Assembly (NCBI GenBank): GCA_002695065.1
Contig: NZNW01000100.1
Span: 1-35,561 of the forward strand
Origin: Salinicola sp.
GTDB lineage: Bacteria > Pseudomonadota > Gammaproteobacteria > Pseudomonadales > Halomonadaceae
DNA: 35,561 bases
Direction of reading: 5' to 3'
Shown here: in pieces, positions 23,455-32,849 of the stretch
How the letters are laid out: every line of letters starts with the position of its first letter
How positions within the stretch are numbered: position 1 is the stretch's first letter
The notes under the pieces: model-generated
The model's input: only the letters and a program-made list of their open reading frames with translations
Told to the model about the DNA's origin: nothing
Databases searched by the model: none
Position numbers and translations under genes: made by a program

Positions 23455-24996
23455 CTATCCCACTGCCGCCGGCGTTCGGCCGGCCACCTGAGGGAGCGCG
23501 CGCGCCCCCGATGGGGTCGCTCCAGCCGAATACCGGCTCGATGCCGCCGCGTCGATCGTCTTCCCCAGATCGAAGGACGAGATCGCCTCATCCAGCAGGC
23601 AGGATTGCTGACGCAGTCGCTCCGAGGCGCGCGAGACGCTATCGACCAGCGATCCGTTCTCCTCGGTATCCTGGCCGATCCCGCGCAGGTCGGCGTTGAC
23701 CTCGCCAATGTCGTCGCTCTGGCGGCAACAGGCCTGGCTGATCCCGTCGATCAGCCGGGCGACATCGTTCGTCCGGGCAAGCATGTCGGCCATGGTATGC
23801 GCGACGTCTTCCGCCCTGGCGGTACCGTTCACGACTTGCTGCCGGGAGTTGCCGATCAGCGCCCTGATATCGCGGGACGCGCCGGCGCTGCGGTTGGCCA
23901 GCGCCTGCACTTCGCCGGCGACGACCGCAAAGCCACGCCCGCTCTCCCCCGCGCGCGCTGCCTCCACGGCGGCATTGAGCGCCAGGATATTGGTCTGAAA
24001 GGCGATGCTGTCGATCAGATCGGTGATTTCGGTGATCCTGTTCGAGCTCTCGCGCAACTGATGCATGGCCTCTGTCAGCGCATCCACCATCTGCTGGCCC
24101 TCTTCCGCCACGCCGCCTGCTTCACTGGCCAGCGTACTGGCGCGTCGGGCATGGTCGCTGTTCTCCTGCACGGAGCCGCCGAGAGCCTCGAGCTTGCCTT
24201 GCGTGCGGACCAGCGCCGTCTCCTGCCGGCGATTGCGATCGGCGAGCTCGTCGTTGCCTTGATTGATCGTGCTGGAGACTCCCGCCACCTCGACGAGCGT
24301 CGCCTCCACGCGCCCGAGCGTCGCGCGCACGGCCTGCATCGTGCGCTTGAACTCGCCACCGACGTGGCTGCGCATCGTCGTATCGTCGAAGCCGAGATCG
24401 AATATGCCCTCGCGGCGCCCGATGTGCCTGCTAAGACGGCTCAGCTCTTCGGCAATGACGGCGTCACGTGCCATCTGGCGCGCCAGGAACCCCAGCACCA
24501 CCGTCTGGACGACCACGTAGGCAGCGTGGATCAGGACCATCGGCAGATAGGCCATCATGTGCGATTGCGGCATCACATAGATGTCCCAGCCCTGGTGTTG
24601 CAAATAGCAGAACAGCAGGTGATGACCCGCGATTACGCCCGCGCCGCAGGCCAGCACCCGCCAATCCCGGTACGCCAGCAGGGTCGACAACAGGACGAAG
24701 ATGACGAAGTGCCCCTCGATCATCCCCAGCAGCAGGTGGATCTGCAGTCCCGCATGGACCATGAACGCCGTCGCCACGCCGAGACGCGTCATCAGTGCGG
24801 TCGGCCAGCACCGAATCATCGCGATGGGTACGATACTGGCCGGCAACCCCACGACCAGGGCTGGCCACCACAGGTCGTGAATGGCGGCCATTCCCAGTGT
24901 CGCGAAGCAGAGGACGATCAGCAGCAGCTCCATCAGACGATTGGCACGAACATAGACGCCGGTCAGCAGGTCACTGGGCGAAGAAGATGAATCCAT
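23455..24996 (-). CDS. Methyl-accepting chemoreceptor with His-rich membrane sensor
   Basis: A 513-residue protein. The first 170 residues form about six membrane helices with almost no periplasmic domain. They carry many histidines: H81, H87, H96, H125, H126, H134, H146 and H157, in [35 protein letters not shown] and [10 protein letters not shown] cytoplasmic coiled coil follows, then the MCP signalling tip at about residues 322-372 ([39 protein letters not shown]). No C-terminal CheR/CheB pentapeptide is seen. The start is the ATG at 24996 after GAGAG; a GTG four codons earlier is possible. A FliA-type promoter lies about 75-100 bases upstream. The sensed ligand is unknown; histidine spacing suggests heme or metal binding. 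Confidence 0.92.
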   Translation of the reverse strand: MDSSSSPSDLLTGVYVRANRLMELLLIVLCFATLGMAAIHDLWWPALVVGLPASIVPIAMIRCWPTALMTRLGVATAFMVHAGLQIHLLLGMIEGHFVIFVLLSTLLAYRDWRVLACGAGVIAGHHLLFCYLQHQGWDIYVMPQSHMMAYLPMVLIHAAYVVVQTVVLGFLARQMARDAVIAEELSRLSRHIGRREGIFDLGFDDTTMRSHVGGEFKRTMQAVRATLGRVEATLVEVAGVSSTINQGNDELADRNRRQETALVRTQGKLEALGGSVQENSDHARRASTLASEAGGVAEEGQQMVDALTEAMHQLRESSNRITEITDLIDSIAFQTNILALNAAVEAARAGESGRGFAVVAGEVQALANRSAGASRDIRALIGNSRQQVVNGTARAEDVAHTMADMLARTNDVARLIDGISQACCRQSDDIGEVNADLRGIGQDTEENGSLVDSVSRASERLRQQSCLLDEAISSFDLGKTIDAAASSRYSAGATPSGARALPQVAGRTPAAVG

Positions 24997-25067
24997 GGCG
25001 TCTCTCACGGTCTTGTTGTCGGATCCGGTCCATTACCGGGTGTCAGCGTGCATGCCGATCAGAACAG

Positions 25068-25094
25068 TTATCGGCACCGCGAAGCGACACTTCA
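25068..25094 (-). promoter_or_regulatory. Sigma-28 (FliA) promoter of the chemoreceptor gene
   Basis: On the minus strand TGAAGTGT begins at 25094, and a perfect GCCGATAA ends at 25068, with exactly 15 bases between TGAA and GCCGATAA. The -35 matches TAAAGTTT at 6 of 8 positions and the -10 at 8 of 8. The expected transcription start is about 65 bases before the ATG. This is the best of the three FliA sites. Confidence 0.82.
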
Positions 25095-25185
25095 CTCCCT
25101 TTTCGTCGGCCCCTCCCCGCCGCGGGACACCGCCGTGGCGCGGCTGCTACACTGCGAGCGCCAGCCCCAAGGATTGGATGACCTC

Positions 25186-26034
25186 ATGAAAACCATCGGA
25201 GCCCACGTCAGCGCCGCGGGCGGTGTCGACCAGGCCGTGAGTCGCGCCACCGAGATCGGCGCCAACGCTTTTGCGCTGTTCACCAAGAATCAGCGCCAGT
25301 GGAAGGCCAAGCCCCTGGAAGAGAGTACGATCGAGGCATTCAAGCGCGCCTGTCGCGAGCAGGGTTTCGGCCCGGCGCAGATACTTCCCCACGACAGCTA
25401 CCTGATCAACCTGGGCCATCCCGACCCGGACGGGCTGGCCAAGTCCCGCGCGGCGTTTCTCGACGAGTGCCAGCGCTGCGAGCAGCTGGGGCTGACACTG
25501 CTCAACTTCCACCCCGGCAGTCATCTCAACCGGATCAGCGAGCGCGACTGCCTGGCGCGCATCGCCGAGTCGATCAACGAGGCCCATGCGGCGACCCGCT
25601 CGGTGGTCGCGGTGATCGAGAACACTGCCGGCCAGGGCTCGAATCTCGGCTTCAGGTTCGAACAACTGGCCGAGATCATCGAACAGGTCGACGACAAGAC
25701 CCGCGTGGGCGCCTGCATCGATACCTGTCACGCCTTCGCCGCCGGCTATGACCTGCGCACCGAGGCGGACGCCACTGCAATGCTCGACGAGTTCGAGCGC
25801 GTGGTCGGCATTCAATACCTGCGCGGCATGCACCTCAACGATGCCAAGAGCGAGTTCGCCAGTCGGGTCGACCGCCACCACAGCCTCGGCAAGGGCAATA
25901 TCGGCCTGCCGGGGTTCACCGCATTGATGCGCGATCCCCGCACCGATGACATACCGCTGATACTGGAAACCGTCGAACCGGCGATCTGGCCGGACGAAAT
26001 CCAGTGGCTGCGCGATCAGCAGCACGCCGATTAA
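25186..26034 (+). CDS. nfo: Endonuclease IV (AP endonuclease)
   Basis: A 282-residue enzyme, against 285 in E. coli Nfo. It cleaves DNA at abasic sites and removes blocked 3' ends in base excision repair, using three zinc ions in a TIM barrel. Family signatures are [73 protein letters not shown] and [11 protein letters not shown], which supply the His, Glu and Asp ligands. The ATG at 25186 (MKTIGAH) is the conserved start; the open frame before it runs into the promoter region of the chemoreceptor. A small membrane protein follows 22 bases after the stop. Confidence 0.97.
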   Translation: MKTIGAHVSAAGGVDQAVSRATEIGANAFALFTKNQRQWKAKPLEESTIEAFKRACREQGFGPAQILPHDSYLINLGHPDPDGLAKSRAAFLDECQRCEQLGLTLLNFHPGSHLNRISERDCLARIAESINEAHAATRSVVAVIENTAGQGSNLGFRFEQLAEIIEQVDDKTRVGACIDTCHAFAAGYDLRTEADATAMLDEFERVVGIQYLRGMHLNDAKSEFASRVDRHHSLGKGNIGLPGFTALMRDPRTDDIPLILETVEPAIWPDEIQWLRDQQHAD

Positions 26035-26056
26035 CTTTTCAGGACAAGACCTCACC

Positions 26057-26344
26057 ATGGATGGATTCTTCAACTGGCTCGGCGAAGCGATCGGCAACGT
26101 GATTCGTGCCGTGATCAATGGGCTGCACGGCGTTTTCGGCGGCCTGTGGCAGGCACTCGACGGCTTCGTCGAGGGATTGACCGGCTCACTGGGCATCAGC
26201 GACTCGGTCTTCAGCATCGCCGTGCTGGTGATTGGCGTGCTGCTGCTTGTCAGTGGCATCCGCTCACTGGTTCGCGGCGGCATCGTCGGCGGCATCGTCT
26301 GGCTGCTGCTGGGCCTGCTGATACTGAGCTGGCTGATTCGTTGA
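26057..26344 (+). CDS. Small two-helix membrane protein, unknown function
   Basis: A 95-residue protein. An amphipathic N-terminal half (FFNWLGEAIGNVIRAVINGLHGVFGGLWQAL) is followed by two clear membrane helices, VFSIAVLVIGVLLLVSGI and GIVGGIVWLLLGLLILSWLI. No family is recognised. It lies 22 bases after nfo, with AGGA upstream, so it is probably co-transcribed. A link to DNA repair is not evident. Confidence 0.7.
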   Translation: MDGFFNWLGEAIGNVIRAVINGLHGVFGGLWQALDGFVEGLTGSLGISDSVFSIAVLVIGVLLLVSGIRSLVRGGIVGGIVWLLLGLLILSWLIR

Positions 26345-26351
26345 GTCGGGT

Positions 26352-26383
26352 GTCTTCCCGATGGCAACAATCGACGGGAAGAC
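26352..26383 (+). terminator. Hairpin after the nfo operon
   Basis: GTCTTCCCG and CGGGAAGAC form a 9-bp stem around a 14-base loop, starting seven bases after the stop codon. No T-run follows. It is a candidate weak terminator. Confidence 0.45.
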
Positions 26384-26439
26384 ATGCCTATTCCTCCTGG
26401 GCCCCCGTGATCTCCTTGTCATTCCCCCTTTCGTCTACC

Positions 26440-26497
26440 ACCTTGAGGTCGCAAGGTCACATTGATCGGTGACCGATTGACGACAGGTTCTGTCGTC
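26440..26497. promoter_or_regulatory. Cluster of three inverted repeats upstream of aldA
   Basis: ACCTTG/CAAGGT (26440-26457), ATCGGT-G-ACCGAT (26465-26477, perfect 13-bp dyad) and GACGACAG-GTT-CTGTCGTC (26479-26497, perfect 8-bp arms) follow one another within 58 bases. The last ends 23 bases before the aldA ATG. The middle dyad looks like an operator; the last could also be an mRNA hairpin. Confidence 0.55.
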
Positions 26498-26520
26498 GCG
26501 TCAGACAAGGAGACATCAGG

Positions 26521-27996
26521 ATGAGTCAGTCACTCAAATCGCAGCAAGACGGCGTCGACGTCTACAGCCAGTTCATTGGCGGCCAATGGCTCACCGGTGA
26601 CGGCGAACTGCTGGACGTGCTCAATCCCGCCACCGGCGAGGTCATTGCGCGGGCCCGACTGGCCGATGAAAAGCTGGCCGACCAGGCACTCCAGGCAGCC
26701 CAGGATGCGTTCCCCGCTTGGTCACGCAAGACCGCCGTCGAGCGCGCCGATCATCTCTACAGGCTGGTGGAGCTGATCCAGGAGAACCGGGACCGCCTGG
26801 CCCGGCTGATCACCACTGAGCAAGGCAAGCCGCTCTCCGAATCCGATGCGGACGTCGGCATGTGCTGCGACCTGATCCGCTTCGCGGCCGAGAATACCCG
26901 CCGGCTGGAAGGCGACATCATCCCGGCGGACGACCCCGACGAGCAGATCTGGATCCAGAAGGTCCCGCACGGCGTGGTGGTCGGCATCACTGCCTGGAAC
27001 TTCCCCGCGGCGCTGATCGGCCGCAAGCTCGGCCCGGCCCTGGCGGCGGGCAACACCATCGTGCTCAAACCCTCGGAAGAGACCCCGCTGACCGCGCTCG
27101 AGCTGGTCGAACTGGCGCGTCAGGCCGGTATTCCCGACGGGGTGGTCAACCTGGTCAACGGTCGCGGTCGAGACATCGGCAATCACCTGATCCAGAGCCC
27201 GATCACCCAGCTGGTCAGCATGACCGGCAGCGTGCGCGGCGGCCGCGAGATCAACAAGGCCGCCGCCGAACATCTCAAGATCGTGCGTCTCGAGCTGGGC
27301 GGCAAGGCGCCGTTCATCGTGCTCGACGACGCCGATCTCGACCCGGCGGTCGACGCTGCCATCGCCTCGCGCTACAACAACTGCGGCCAGGTGTGCACCT
27401 GCAACGAGCGGATGTACGTGCAGTCCGGGATCTACGATCGCTTTCTGGAGCGCTTCAAGCAGCGCGTCGAGGCGCTCAAGGTCGGCAATCCGCTGACCGA
27501 CAAGGACGTCGACATGGGGCCGAAGATCAACGCGAAAGAGCTCGACAAGATCCATGACATGGTCGAACACGCCCAGAACCAGGGCGCGCAGCTGCTGACC
27601 GGCGGCAAGCGACTGACCGGCGGTGACTACGACAAGGGCAACTACTACGCGCCGACGATCCTCACCAACGTCAACAATGACATGGACATCATGAAGGAGG
27701 AGATCTTCGGGCCGGTGGCGCCGATCATGAAGGTCGACGGTTTCGAACAGGCGATGGCGTATGCCAACGCCTCGGAGTACGGCCTATCCGCCTATGTATT
27801 CACCCAGAACGTGAAGCACCTGATGGCGCTGACCCGGGAGCTCGATTTCGGCGAGATCTACGTCAACCGTGGCGGCGGTGAGTCGGTCCAGGGCTTTCAC
27901 AAGGGATACCGCAACAGCGGCCTTGGCGGCGAAGACGGCAAGTACGGGCTGGAAGCCTACGTCAAGAGCAAGACGATGTACGTGCACTATTCCTGA
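26521..27996 (+). CDS. aldA: Aldehyde dehydrogenase, AldA type (lactaldehyde/glycolaldehyde)
   Basis: A 491-residue NAD-dependent aldehyde dehydrogenase. The active site is intact: nucleophile C292 in NNCGQVCTCNERMYV, general base E258 in LELGGKAPFIV, and the oxyanion asparagine in ITAWNFPAAL. VLKPSEETPL and MTGSVRGG form the NAD site. From memory, the closest well-known relative is E. coli AldA, which oxidises L-lactaldehyde and glycolaldehyde; shared points are GFHKGYRNSGLGGEDGK and FGEIYVNR near the C-terminus. Real substrates may be wider. AAGGAG lies eight bases before the ATG. It is a single-gene unit with a palindrome cluster upstream and a terminator downstream, so it is likely substrate-regulated. 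Confidence 0.9.
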   Translation: MSQSLKSQQDGVDVYSQFIGGQWLTGDGELLDVLNPATGEVIARARLADEKLADQALQAAQDAFPAWSRKTAVERADHLYRLVELIQENRDRLARLITTEQGKPLSESDADVGMCCDLIRFAAENTRRLEGDIIPADDPDEQIWIQKVPHGVVVGITAWNFPAALIGRKLGPALAAGNTIVLKPSEETPLTALELVELARQAGIPDGVVNLVNGRGRDIGNHLIQSPITQLVSMTGSVRGGREINKAAAEHLKIVRLELGGKAPFIVLDDADLDPAVDAAIASRYNNCGQVCTCNERMYVQSGIYDRFLERFKQRVEALKVGNPLTDKDVDMGPKINAKELDKIHDMVEHAQNQGAQLLTGGKRLTGGDYDKGNYYAPTILTNVNNDMDIMKEEIFGPVAPIMKVDGFEQAMAYANASEYGLSAYVFTQNVKHLMALTRELDFGEIYVNRGGGESVQGFHKGYRNSGLGGEDGKYGLEAYVKSKTMYVHYS

Positions 27997-28030
27997 TCGA
28001 AGCACCGACTTTTCCTCGAACTCTCCCGCT

Positions 28031-28055
28031 AACGGGCCGCCAGTGGCGGCCCGTT
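28031..28055. terminator. Terminator between aldA and the MFS gene
   Basis: AACGGGCCGCC and GGCGGCCCGTT form an 11-bp perfect stem with a 3-base loop, followed by CTCGTTA. It lies between two convergent genes and can serve both. Confidence 0.75.
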
Positions 28056-28077
28056 CTCGTTACCGGCTATCGCTCTG

Positions 28078-29277
28078 CTAGCACTGCCCAAGCGACGGCA
28101 GCACGTGGTCGCGATAGCACCACAGGATGAACACCCCGGTGACGACCATGACGAGCGCCACGCCCAGCAGGATCGAACCCGTCGCCAGAAAACCGGCCGT
28201 CGCGCTGACGAGCAACCCGCCCAGCGGCTGGGTGAAATTGTTGAGCATCACTACCAGCCCCGTCGTCTTGCCGAAGTCTTCCGAGGGGATGACCCGACGG
28301 CGCAGGCTGCGAATCGAGACGCTGAACATCTTGTCGAAGCCGATCACCAGCAGGAAGCCGATCGCGTAGAGCGGCGAGATCGCGGTCACGCTCGCCATCA
28401 GCCCGCCCAGCGCCATCGCCGCATAGGCCAACAGCCCCAGCCGGTCCGCCGGTATCAGCGACCTTGCCGTGAACAGCAACACCAAGATCGTGGCCAGCGC
28501 GCCGCCGGCCTGCAGCACGCCATAGTAGATTTCGCCGTGGTTCTGAACGCCGGTGACAATGGCGGGCGCCGTTGCCAATAGCGTTCCCAGCAACAGGTTG
28601 ACGGCCATCGCCAGGCCGATCGAGGCCGGCAAGGCGGGGCTGGTGCGCAGGTGACGGCCGGCGATCAGCAGCGCCCGATACCCGTTGGGCGAATCCGATC
28701 GCGGCATCGGCAGCTCGGGCCGAGCCCCGCGCTGCCAGCGCCACACCGCGAAATCGCTCAGCGCGAACCCGAGCGCGATCACCACCACCACCGCCTCCCA
28801 CTCGAGCCGCGCCAATAGCGCCGCCGCCACCAGCGGGCCAAGTACCGTCCCCACCTGGTCGAACAGTTGAGCGTGGGAGACGAGTCGCTCGTAGCGGGTT
28901 GCACCGAAGGCCTGCACCAGCAGCATCTCTCGCGCCATGACGCCCTGGGTCGACAGTACGCCGACCAGCGCCGACAGGCCGATCAACCATGCCACATGGG
29001 GTGCCGCCAGATAGCCCAGGATCGCCGCGATGCATGTCGCCATGCGCCAGCGCTGGCTCGACCGCAGCAACCGATCGTTGCGATGACGGTCGCAGAGCTG
29101 ACCGCACAGCGGAAAGGCCAGAAACCGTGGCAGGGTCTCGAAGAAAAATGCCAGCCCCGACCAGGCGACACTGCCGGTCAGCCGATAGATCACCAGCGGT
29201 ACCAGAAACAGCAGCATCTGGTCCGCCAGTCGCGACAGCAGCAGCGAAACGAAGAAATGACGGTTGGACGATGTCAT
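28078..29277 (-). CDS. MFS transporter, EntS-like exporter type
   Basis: A 399-residue inner-membrane protein with about 12 helices. The N-terminus LLSRLADQMLLFLVPLVIYRLTGS and the loop FPLCGQLCDRHRNDRLL (motif A variant) resemble the MFS_3 group that includes the enterobactin exporter EntS and macrolide exporters. A conserved stretch in the second half is GFDKMFSVSIRSLRRRVIP. No siderophore biosynthesis gene adjoins it, so the substrate is open. GGAG lies ten bases before the ATG. The gene is 100 bases downstream of pepN on the same strand; a shared transcript is possible. Confidence 0.85.
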   Translation of the reverse strand: MTSSNRHFFVSLLLSRLADQMLLFLVPLVIYRLTGSVAWSGLAFFFETLPRFLAFPLCGQLCDRHRNDRLLRSSQRWRMATCIAAILGYLAAPHVAWLIGLSALVGVLSTQGVMAREMLLVQAFGATRYERLVSHAQLFDQVGTVLGPLVAAALLARLEWEAVVVVIALGFALSDFAVWRWQRGARPELPMPRSDSPNGYRALLIAGRHLRTSPALPASIGLAMAVNLLLGTLLATAPAIVTGVQNHGEIYYGVLQAGGALATILVLLFTARSLIPADRLGLLAYAAMALGGLMASVTAISPLYAIGFLLVIGFDKMFSVSIRSLRRRVIPSEDFGKTTGLVVMLNNFTQPLGGLLVSATAGFLATGSILLGVALVMVVTGVFILWCYRDHVLPSLGQC

Positions 29278-29377
29278 CCGCCGGACGCTCCCTCCAGGTT
29301 CCTATTACCGGCGGCAACCGCCAAGCCGCGGAGCCGCTCGCCGGGCGCGACCGGAGTCGACCTGGCGAGAGCCGCCA

Positions 29378-32029
29378 TCAGGCATCCGCCAGCGCACGTT
29401 CCACCATCTCATAGACGTTGGGCGAGAGCTTCTCGGCACGAATGCGTTCGAGCTCGGCCTTCATCAGCGCCTGGCGCTCGTCGTCGAAGCGCTGCCAGCG
29501 GGTCAACGGGGTGATGATGCGCGCGGCGATCTCCGGGTTGAGTCGGTTGAGTTCGATCACGACGTCCGCCAGCAGCTTGTAGCCCTCGCCATCGAGCCGA
29601 TGGAAGTTGACCCGGTTCTGGGCGAAGGCACCGATCAGCGCGCGCACCTTGTTGGGGTTCTTCATCGAGAACAGCGGATGCCCCATCAGGAAGCGCACGC
29701 GATCGAGTACGTCGGGCTGGGGGCGGGTGACCTGGATCGTGAACCATTGATCCATCACCAGCGGATCGTGAGCCCATTTCTCGCCGAACGCCTTGAGTGC
29801 CGGCTCGGCCAGATCGGTACGGTCGCTGTGCGCCAGCAGCGTCAACGCGGCGCGGACGTCGGTCATGTTGGCGCCCCGCTCCAGCTGCTGCTGGGTGAGG
29901 CCGATGGCTTCATCGTCCTCGATACTCATCAGGTAGGCCAGGGCGACGTTCTTGAGGCGACGGCTCGCGATCTGCTCCGGCGTCGGCGCGTAGGGCTCGT
30001 CACTCAGGTTGTCACGGTAGACGGCGAGAAAGTCGTCGCGCAGCTGCCAGGCCAGCGACTGGCGCACGAACTCGCGGGCGGCATGGATGGCGTCGACATC
30101 GACCACCGGCTGCTGTTCGGCGATGTACGCCTCCGACGGCAGCGTCAGCATCTCCGCCAGCACCGCCTTGTCGTCACCGGGCTCGTTGAGCAAGCTGCGG
30201 TACGCCTCGACCAGGCGCACGTCCATCACCTTCTCGACGCCGTTCCGATGCGCGGCGATCAGGTCGTCCAGCGCCAGCATGGTCAGACGCTGGCCCGCAT
30301 CCCAACGATTGAAACCGTCGGAGTCGTGGGTCAGCAGGAACGCCAGCTCCTCGCGGGAGTAGGGATAGCGCAGCTTCACCGGCGCCGAGAACCCGCGCAG
30401 CAGCGACGGCACCGGCGCCTCTTCGACGTCGGTGAAGACGAACGTCTGCTCGGCTTCGCGCAGATGAATGACGGCATCTTTGCCCCGTTTCTCACCGTCC
30501 AGCGTCAGGGTCAGGTCGTGGCCGGACTTGGTCCCCACCAGGCCCATGCGAACCGGAATGTGGAGCGGCAGCTTGTCGGTCTGTCCCGGCGTCGCCGGAG
30601 TGCGCTGCGACAGGCGCAGATGATATTCGCAGTTGGCGTAATCGTACTCGCCATGGGCGTCCACCTCCGGCGTTCCTGCCTGCGAGTACCAGCGCAGGAA
30701 CTGTTCGAGGTCGAGGCCGGACACTTCCGCCATGCAGGCGACGAAGTCCTCGATCGTCACCGCCTGGCCGTCGAAGCGCTCGAAGTAGAGATCGCTGCCG
30801 CGGCGGAAATCCTCCCATCCCAGCAGGTGGCGCAGCATGCGCACCAGTTCCGCGCCCTTCTCGTAGATGGTCAGGGTGTAGAAGTTGGATATCTCGATGT
30901 AGTGATCGGGACGGACGGGATGGGCGGTGGGTCCGGCGTCCTCGGCGAACTGGGCGGTACGGAAGAACGAGACGTCCTCGATCCGCTTGACCGCGGCCGA
31001 ATTGACATCGGCGGAGAAGGTCTGGTCGCGGAAGACGGTGAAGCCCTCCTTCAGCGAGAGCTGGAACCAGTCGCGGCAGGTGACCCGGTTGCCCGACCAG
31101 TTATGGAAGTATTCATGGGCGACGATCCCCTCCACCCGCTGGAAGGTAGCGTCATTGGCAGTCTGCGGATGGGTCAGCACCGCCGCCGAGTTGAAGATGT
31201 TGAGACCCTTGTTCTCCATCGCCCCCATGTTGAAGTCGTTGACGGCGACGATCATGAAGCGGTCGAGATCGTACTCGCGACCGTAGGTCTCTTCGTCCCA
31301 CTGCATGGAGCGCTTGAGCGAGGCCATGGCGTGCTCGGTCTTGTCGAGGTTCTCCGGCTCGACCCAGATCTGCAGCAGCACATCGCGGCCGCTCATGGTG
31401 GTGTAGTGGTCCTCGACCTTCTCCAGGCTGCCGGCGACCAGCGCGAACAGGTAGCTGGGCTTGGGGTGCGGGTCTTCCCAGGTCACGAAGTGGCGATTGT
31501 TGGGCAGTTCGCCCTTCTCCACCGGATTGCCGTTGGAGAGCAGCACCGGCAGCGAATCGCGGTCGCCGATCACCGTGGTCGAGAACGTCGCCATCACGTC
31601 CGGACGATCGGGGTAATAGGTGATACGGCGAAACCCTTCCGGCTCGCACTGGGTGCAGAACATGCCATTGGAGCGATACAGCCCCTCCAGTGCGGTATTG
31701 GCGTCGGGATCGATCTCGACCTCGGTATCGAGCAGGAAGCGCTCCGGTACGGTGGCGACGGTCAGCTTGCCGTCGCCGACCTCGAACTCCCCCGGCTCCA
31801 GCGTCTGGCCGTCGATGGCGATACGGATCAGCTCGAGCTCGCCACCGGCCAGTTCCAGCGGCAGGCCGGTCTCATTGTCATCGGGCTCGCGATCGGGATG
31901 GCGTTCCATATGCAAGCGCGCCTTGACCCGGGTAGCGGACGGCGCGAGATCGAAGGTGAGCTCGGTGTGCGTGACGCGGTACGCCGGCGGCAGATAGTCC
32001 TTGAGATAGGTCGCTTGCATCCCAGACAT
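29378..32029 (-). CDS. pepN: Aminopeptidase N (M1 zinc metallopeptidase)
   Basis: An 883-residue cytosolic enzyme, against 870 in E. coli PepN. It removes N-terminal residues from peptides and completes protein turnover. The M1 signatures are exact: the substrate-binding GAMEN in NMGAMENKGLNIF, and the zinc site HEYFHNW with H305, H309 and E328 as ligands and E306 as catalytic base. The N-terminal beta domain, catalytic domain, beta-sandwich and long C-terminal helical domain are all present. The ATG at 32029 (MSGMQATYLKDY) has AAGGAG at ideal spacing; the frame continues 166 codons further upstream through non-coding and antisense sequence. Confidence 0.97.
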   Translation of the reverse strand: MSGMQATYLKDYLPPAYRVTHTELTFDLAPSATRVKARLHMERHPDREPDDNETGLPLELAGGELELIRIAIDGQTLEPGEFEVGDGKLTVATVPERFLLDTEVEIDPDANTALEGLYRSNGMFCTQCEPEGFRRITYYPDRPDVMATFSTTVIGDRDSLPVLLSNGNPVEKGELPNNRHFVTWEDPHPKPSYLFALVAGSLEKVEDHYTTMSGRDVLLQIWVEPENLDKTEHAMASLKRSMQWDEETYGREYDLDRFMIVAVNDFNMGAMENKGLNIFNSAAVLTHPQTANDATFQRVEGIVAHEYFHNWSGNRVTCRDWFQLSLKEGFTVFRDQTFSADVNSAAVKRIEDVSFFRTAQFAEDAGPTAHPVRPDHYIEISNFYTLTIYEKGAELVRMLRHLLGWEDFRRGSDLYFERFDGQAVTIEDFVACMAEVSGLDLEQFLRWYSQAGTPEVDAHGEYDYANCEYHLRLSQRTPATPGQTDKLPLHIPVRMGLVGTKSGHDLTLTLDGEKRGKDAVIHLREAEQTFVFTDVEEAPVPSLLRGFSAPVKLRYPYSREELAFLLTHDSDGFNRWDAGQRLTMLALDDLIAAHRNGVEKVMDVRLVEAYRSLLNEPGDDKAVLAEMLTLPSEAYIAEQQPVVDVDAIHAAREFVRQSLAWQLRDDFLAVYRDNLSDEPYAPTPEQIASRRLKNVALAYLMSIEDDEAIGLTQQQLERGANMTDVRAALTLLAHSDRTDLAEPALKAFGEKWAHDPLVMDQWFTIQVTRPQPDVLDRVRFLMGHPLFSMKNPNKVRALIGAFAQNRVNFHRLDGEGYKLLADVVIELNRLNPEIAARIITPLTRWQRFDDERQALMKAELERIRAEKLSPNVYEMVERALADA

Positions 32030-32223
32030 GACAACGCTCCTTGTGGAAGTGGGCAGGTCGCGACGGCGGATCGAATCCGAAAACGGGCCCGCCGCCCGAC
32101 GATCGAGCACCATTCTACCCGCGTGACCGGAACGATATCGAATCAGGATCGCGCCCGGAGAAGACGGGCGGGATGTAAAGCAACGAAGGGAGGAGAAGAG
32201 AGACGCGGATACCGGCCCCGGGC

Positions 32224-32643
32224 TCAGCGGCGCTCGGGAGCCTCTTCCGACCACACCCCGCGCACCGGACACTGCAGGCTCGGCAAGGGCCGCGTCACGA
32301 TCCAGAGCGCCAGCCCCGCCAGACCCACGATCAGGCCGAGCTTGAGCGGCCAGAGGGAGACGGTGAAGGCGATGATCGCACACGAGACACCGAGCATGAT
32401 CACGGCCATGATCTTGGCGTGCCTGGGGATGGCACGCTCGCGTTCCCACGACTGGATCGGCGGGCCGAAGCGCGGATGGTTGCGAATCCAGTTGGCAAAG
32501 CGCGGAGAACCTCGCGACGCCAGCCACACCGCTGCGAGCATGAAACAGGTGGTCGGCATTACCGGCAGGAACAGACCGATCACGCCCAGCGCAAAGCTGA
32601 TGGCGGCCAAGGTGACATAGATGGCATTACGCATGCCGGACAT
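32224..32643 (-). CDS. DUF454 (YbaN-like) membrane protein
   Basis: A 139-residue protein with the DUF454 pattern: a first helix (IYVTLAAISFALGVIGLFLPVMPTTCFMLAAVWLA) containing the conserved LP--PTT, then the signature SRGSPRFANWIRNHPRFGPPI. A basic stretch with AIPRHAKIMAV follows, then two further helices. The function of the family is unknown; one study context links relatives to heme uptake, which I cannot verify here. The start is uncertain: ATG at 32643 (used) or 32634, both behind a GTGGGG-like site. It lies 194 bases upstream of pepN on the same strand. Confidence 0.85.
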   Translation of the reverse strand: MSGMRNAIYVTLAAISFALGVIGLFLPVMPTTCFMLAAVWLASRGSPRFANWIRNHPRFGPPIQSWERERAIPRHAKIMAVIMLGVSCAIIAFTVSLWPLKLGLIVGLAGLALWIVTRPLPSLQCPVRGVWSEEAPERR

Positions 32644-32849
32644 CCCCACTGCGATGGATCGAGGCGCCGCCCGAAGAGGACGCTTGTTCCGGTAGTGTAA
32701 ACCAGCCTCCTCCCTGCCCTCCAATCTCCGTCGATGGAAAACGCCAATGTTGACGATAGCGAAACCGTCCGTTCGCCTGGAGACGGCTAGTGTGGCCCGG
32801 TCTTCGGCGTAGGCTGTCGGTAATGCCCATGTTCACGGAAGCGACTGCC

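Noticed and set aside
28067-29317. 416-codon frame on the minus strand overlapping the MFS gene
   Set aside because: Same strand, different frame. It is Arg/Gly/Ala-rich and lacks the membrane helices seen in the accepted frame.
29264-32620. 1118-codon open frame on the plus strand over pepN
   Set aside because: Very long but exactly antisense to pepN, whose zinc site and GAMEN motifs are intact. It is explained by codon bias against stop codons in the complementary frame.
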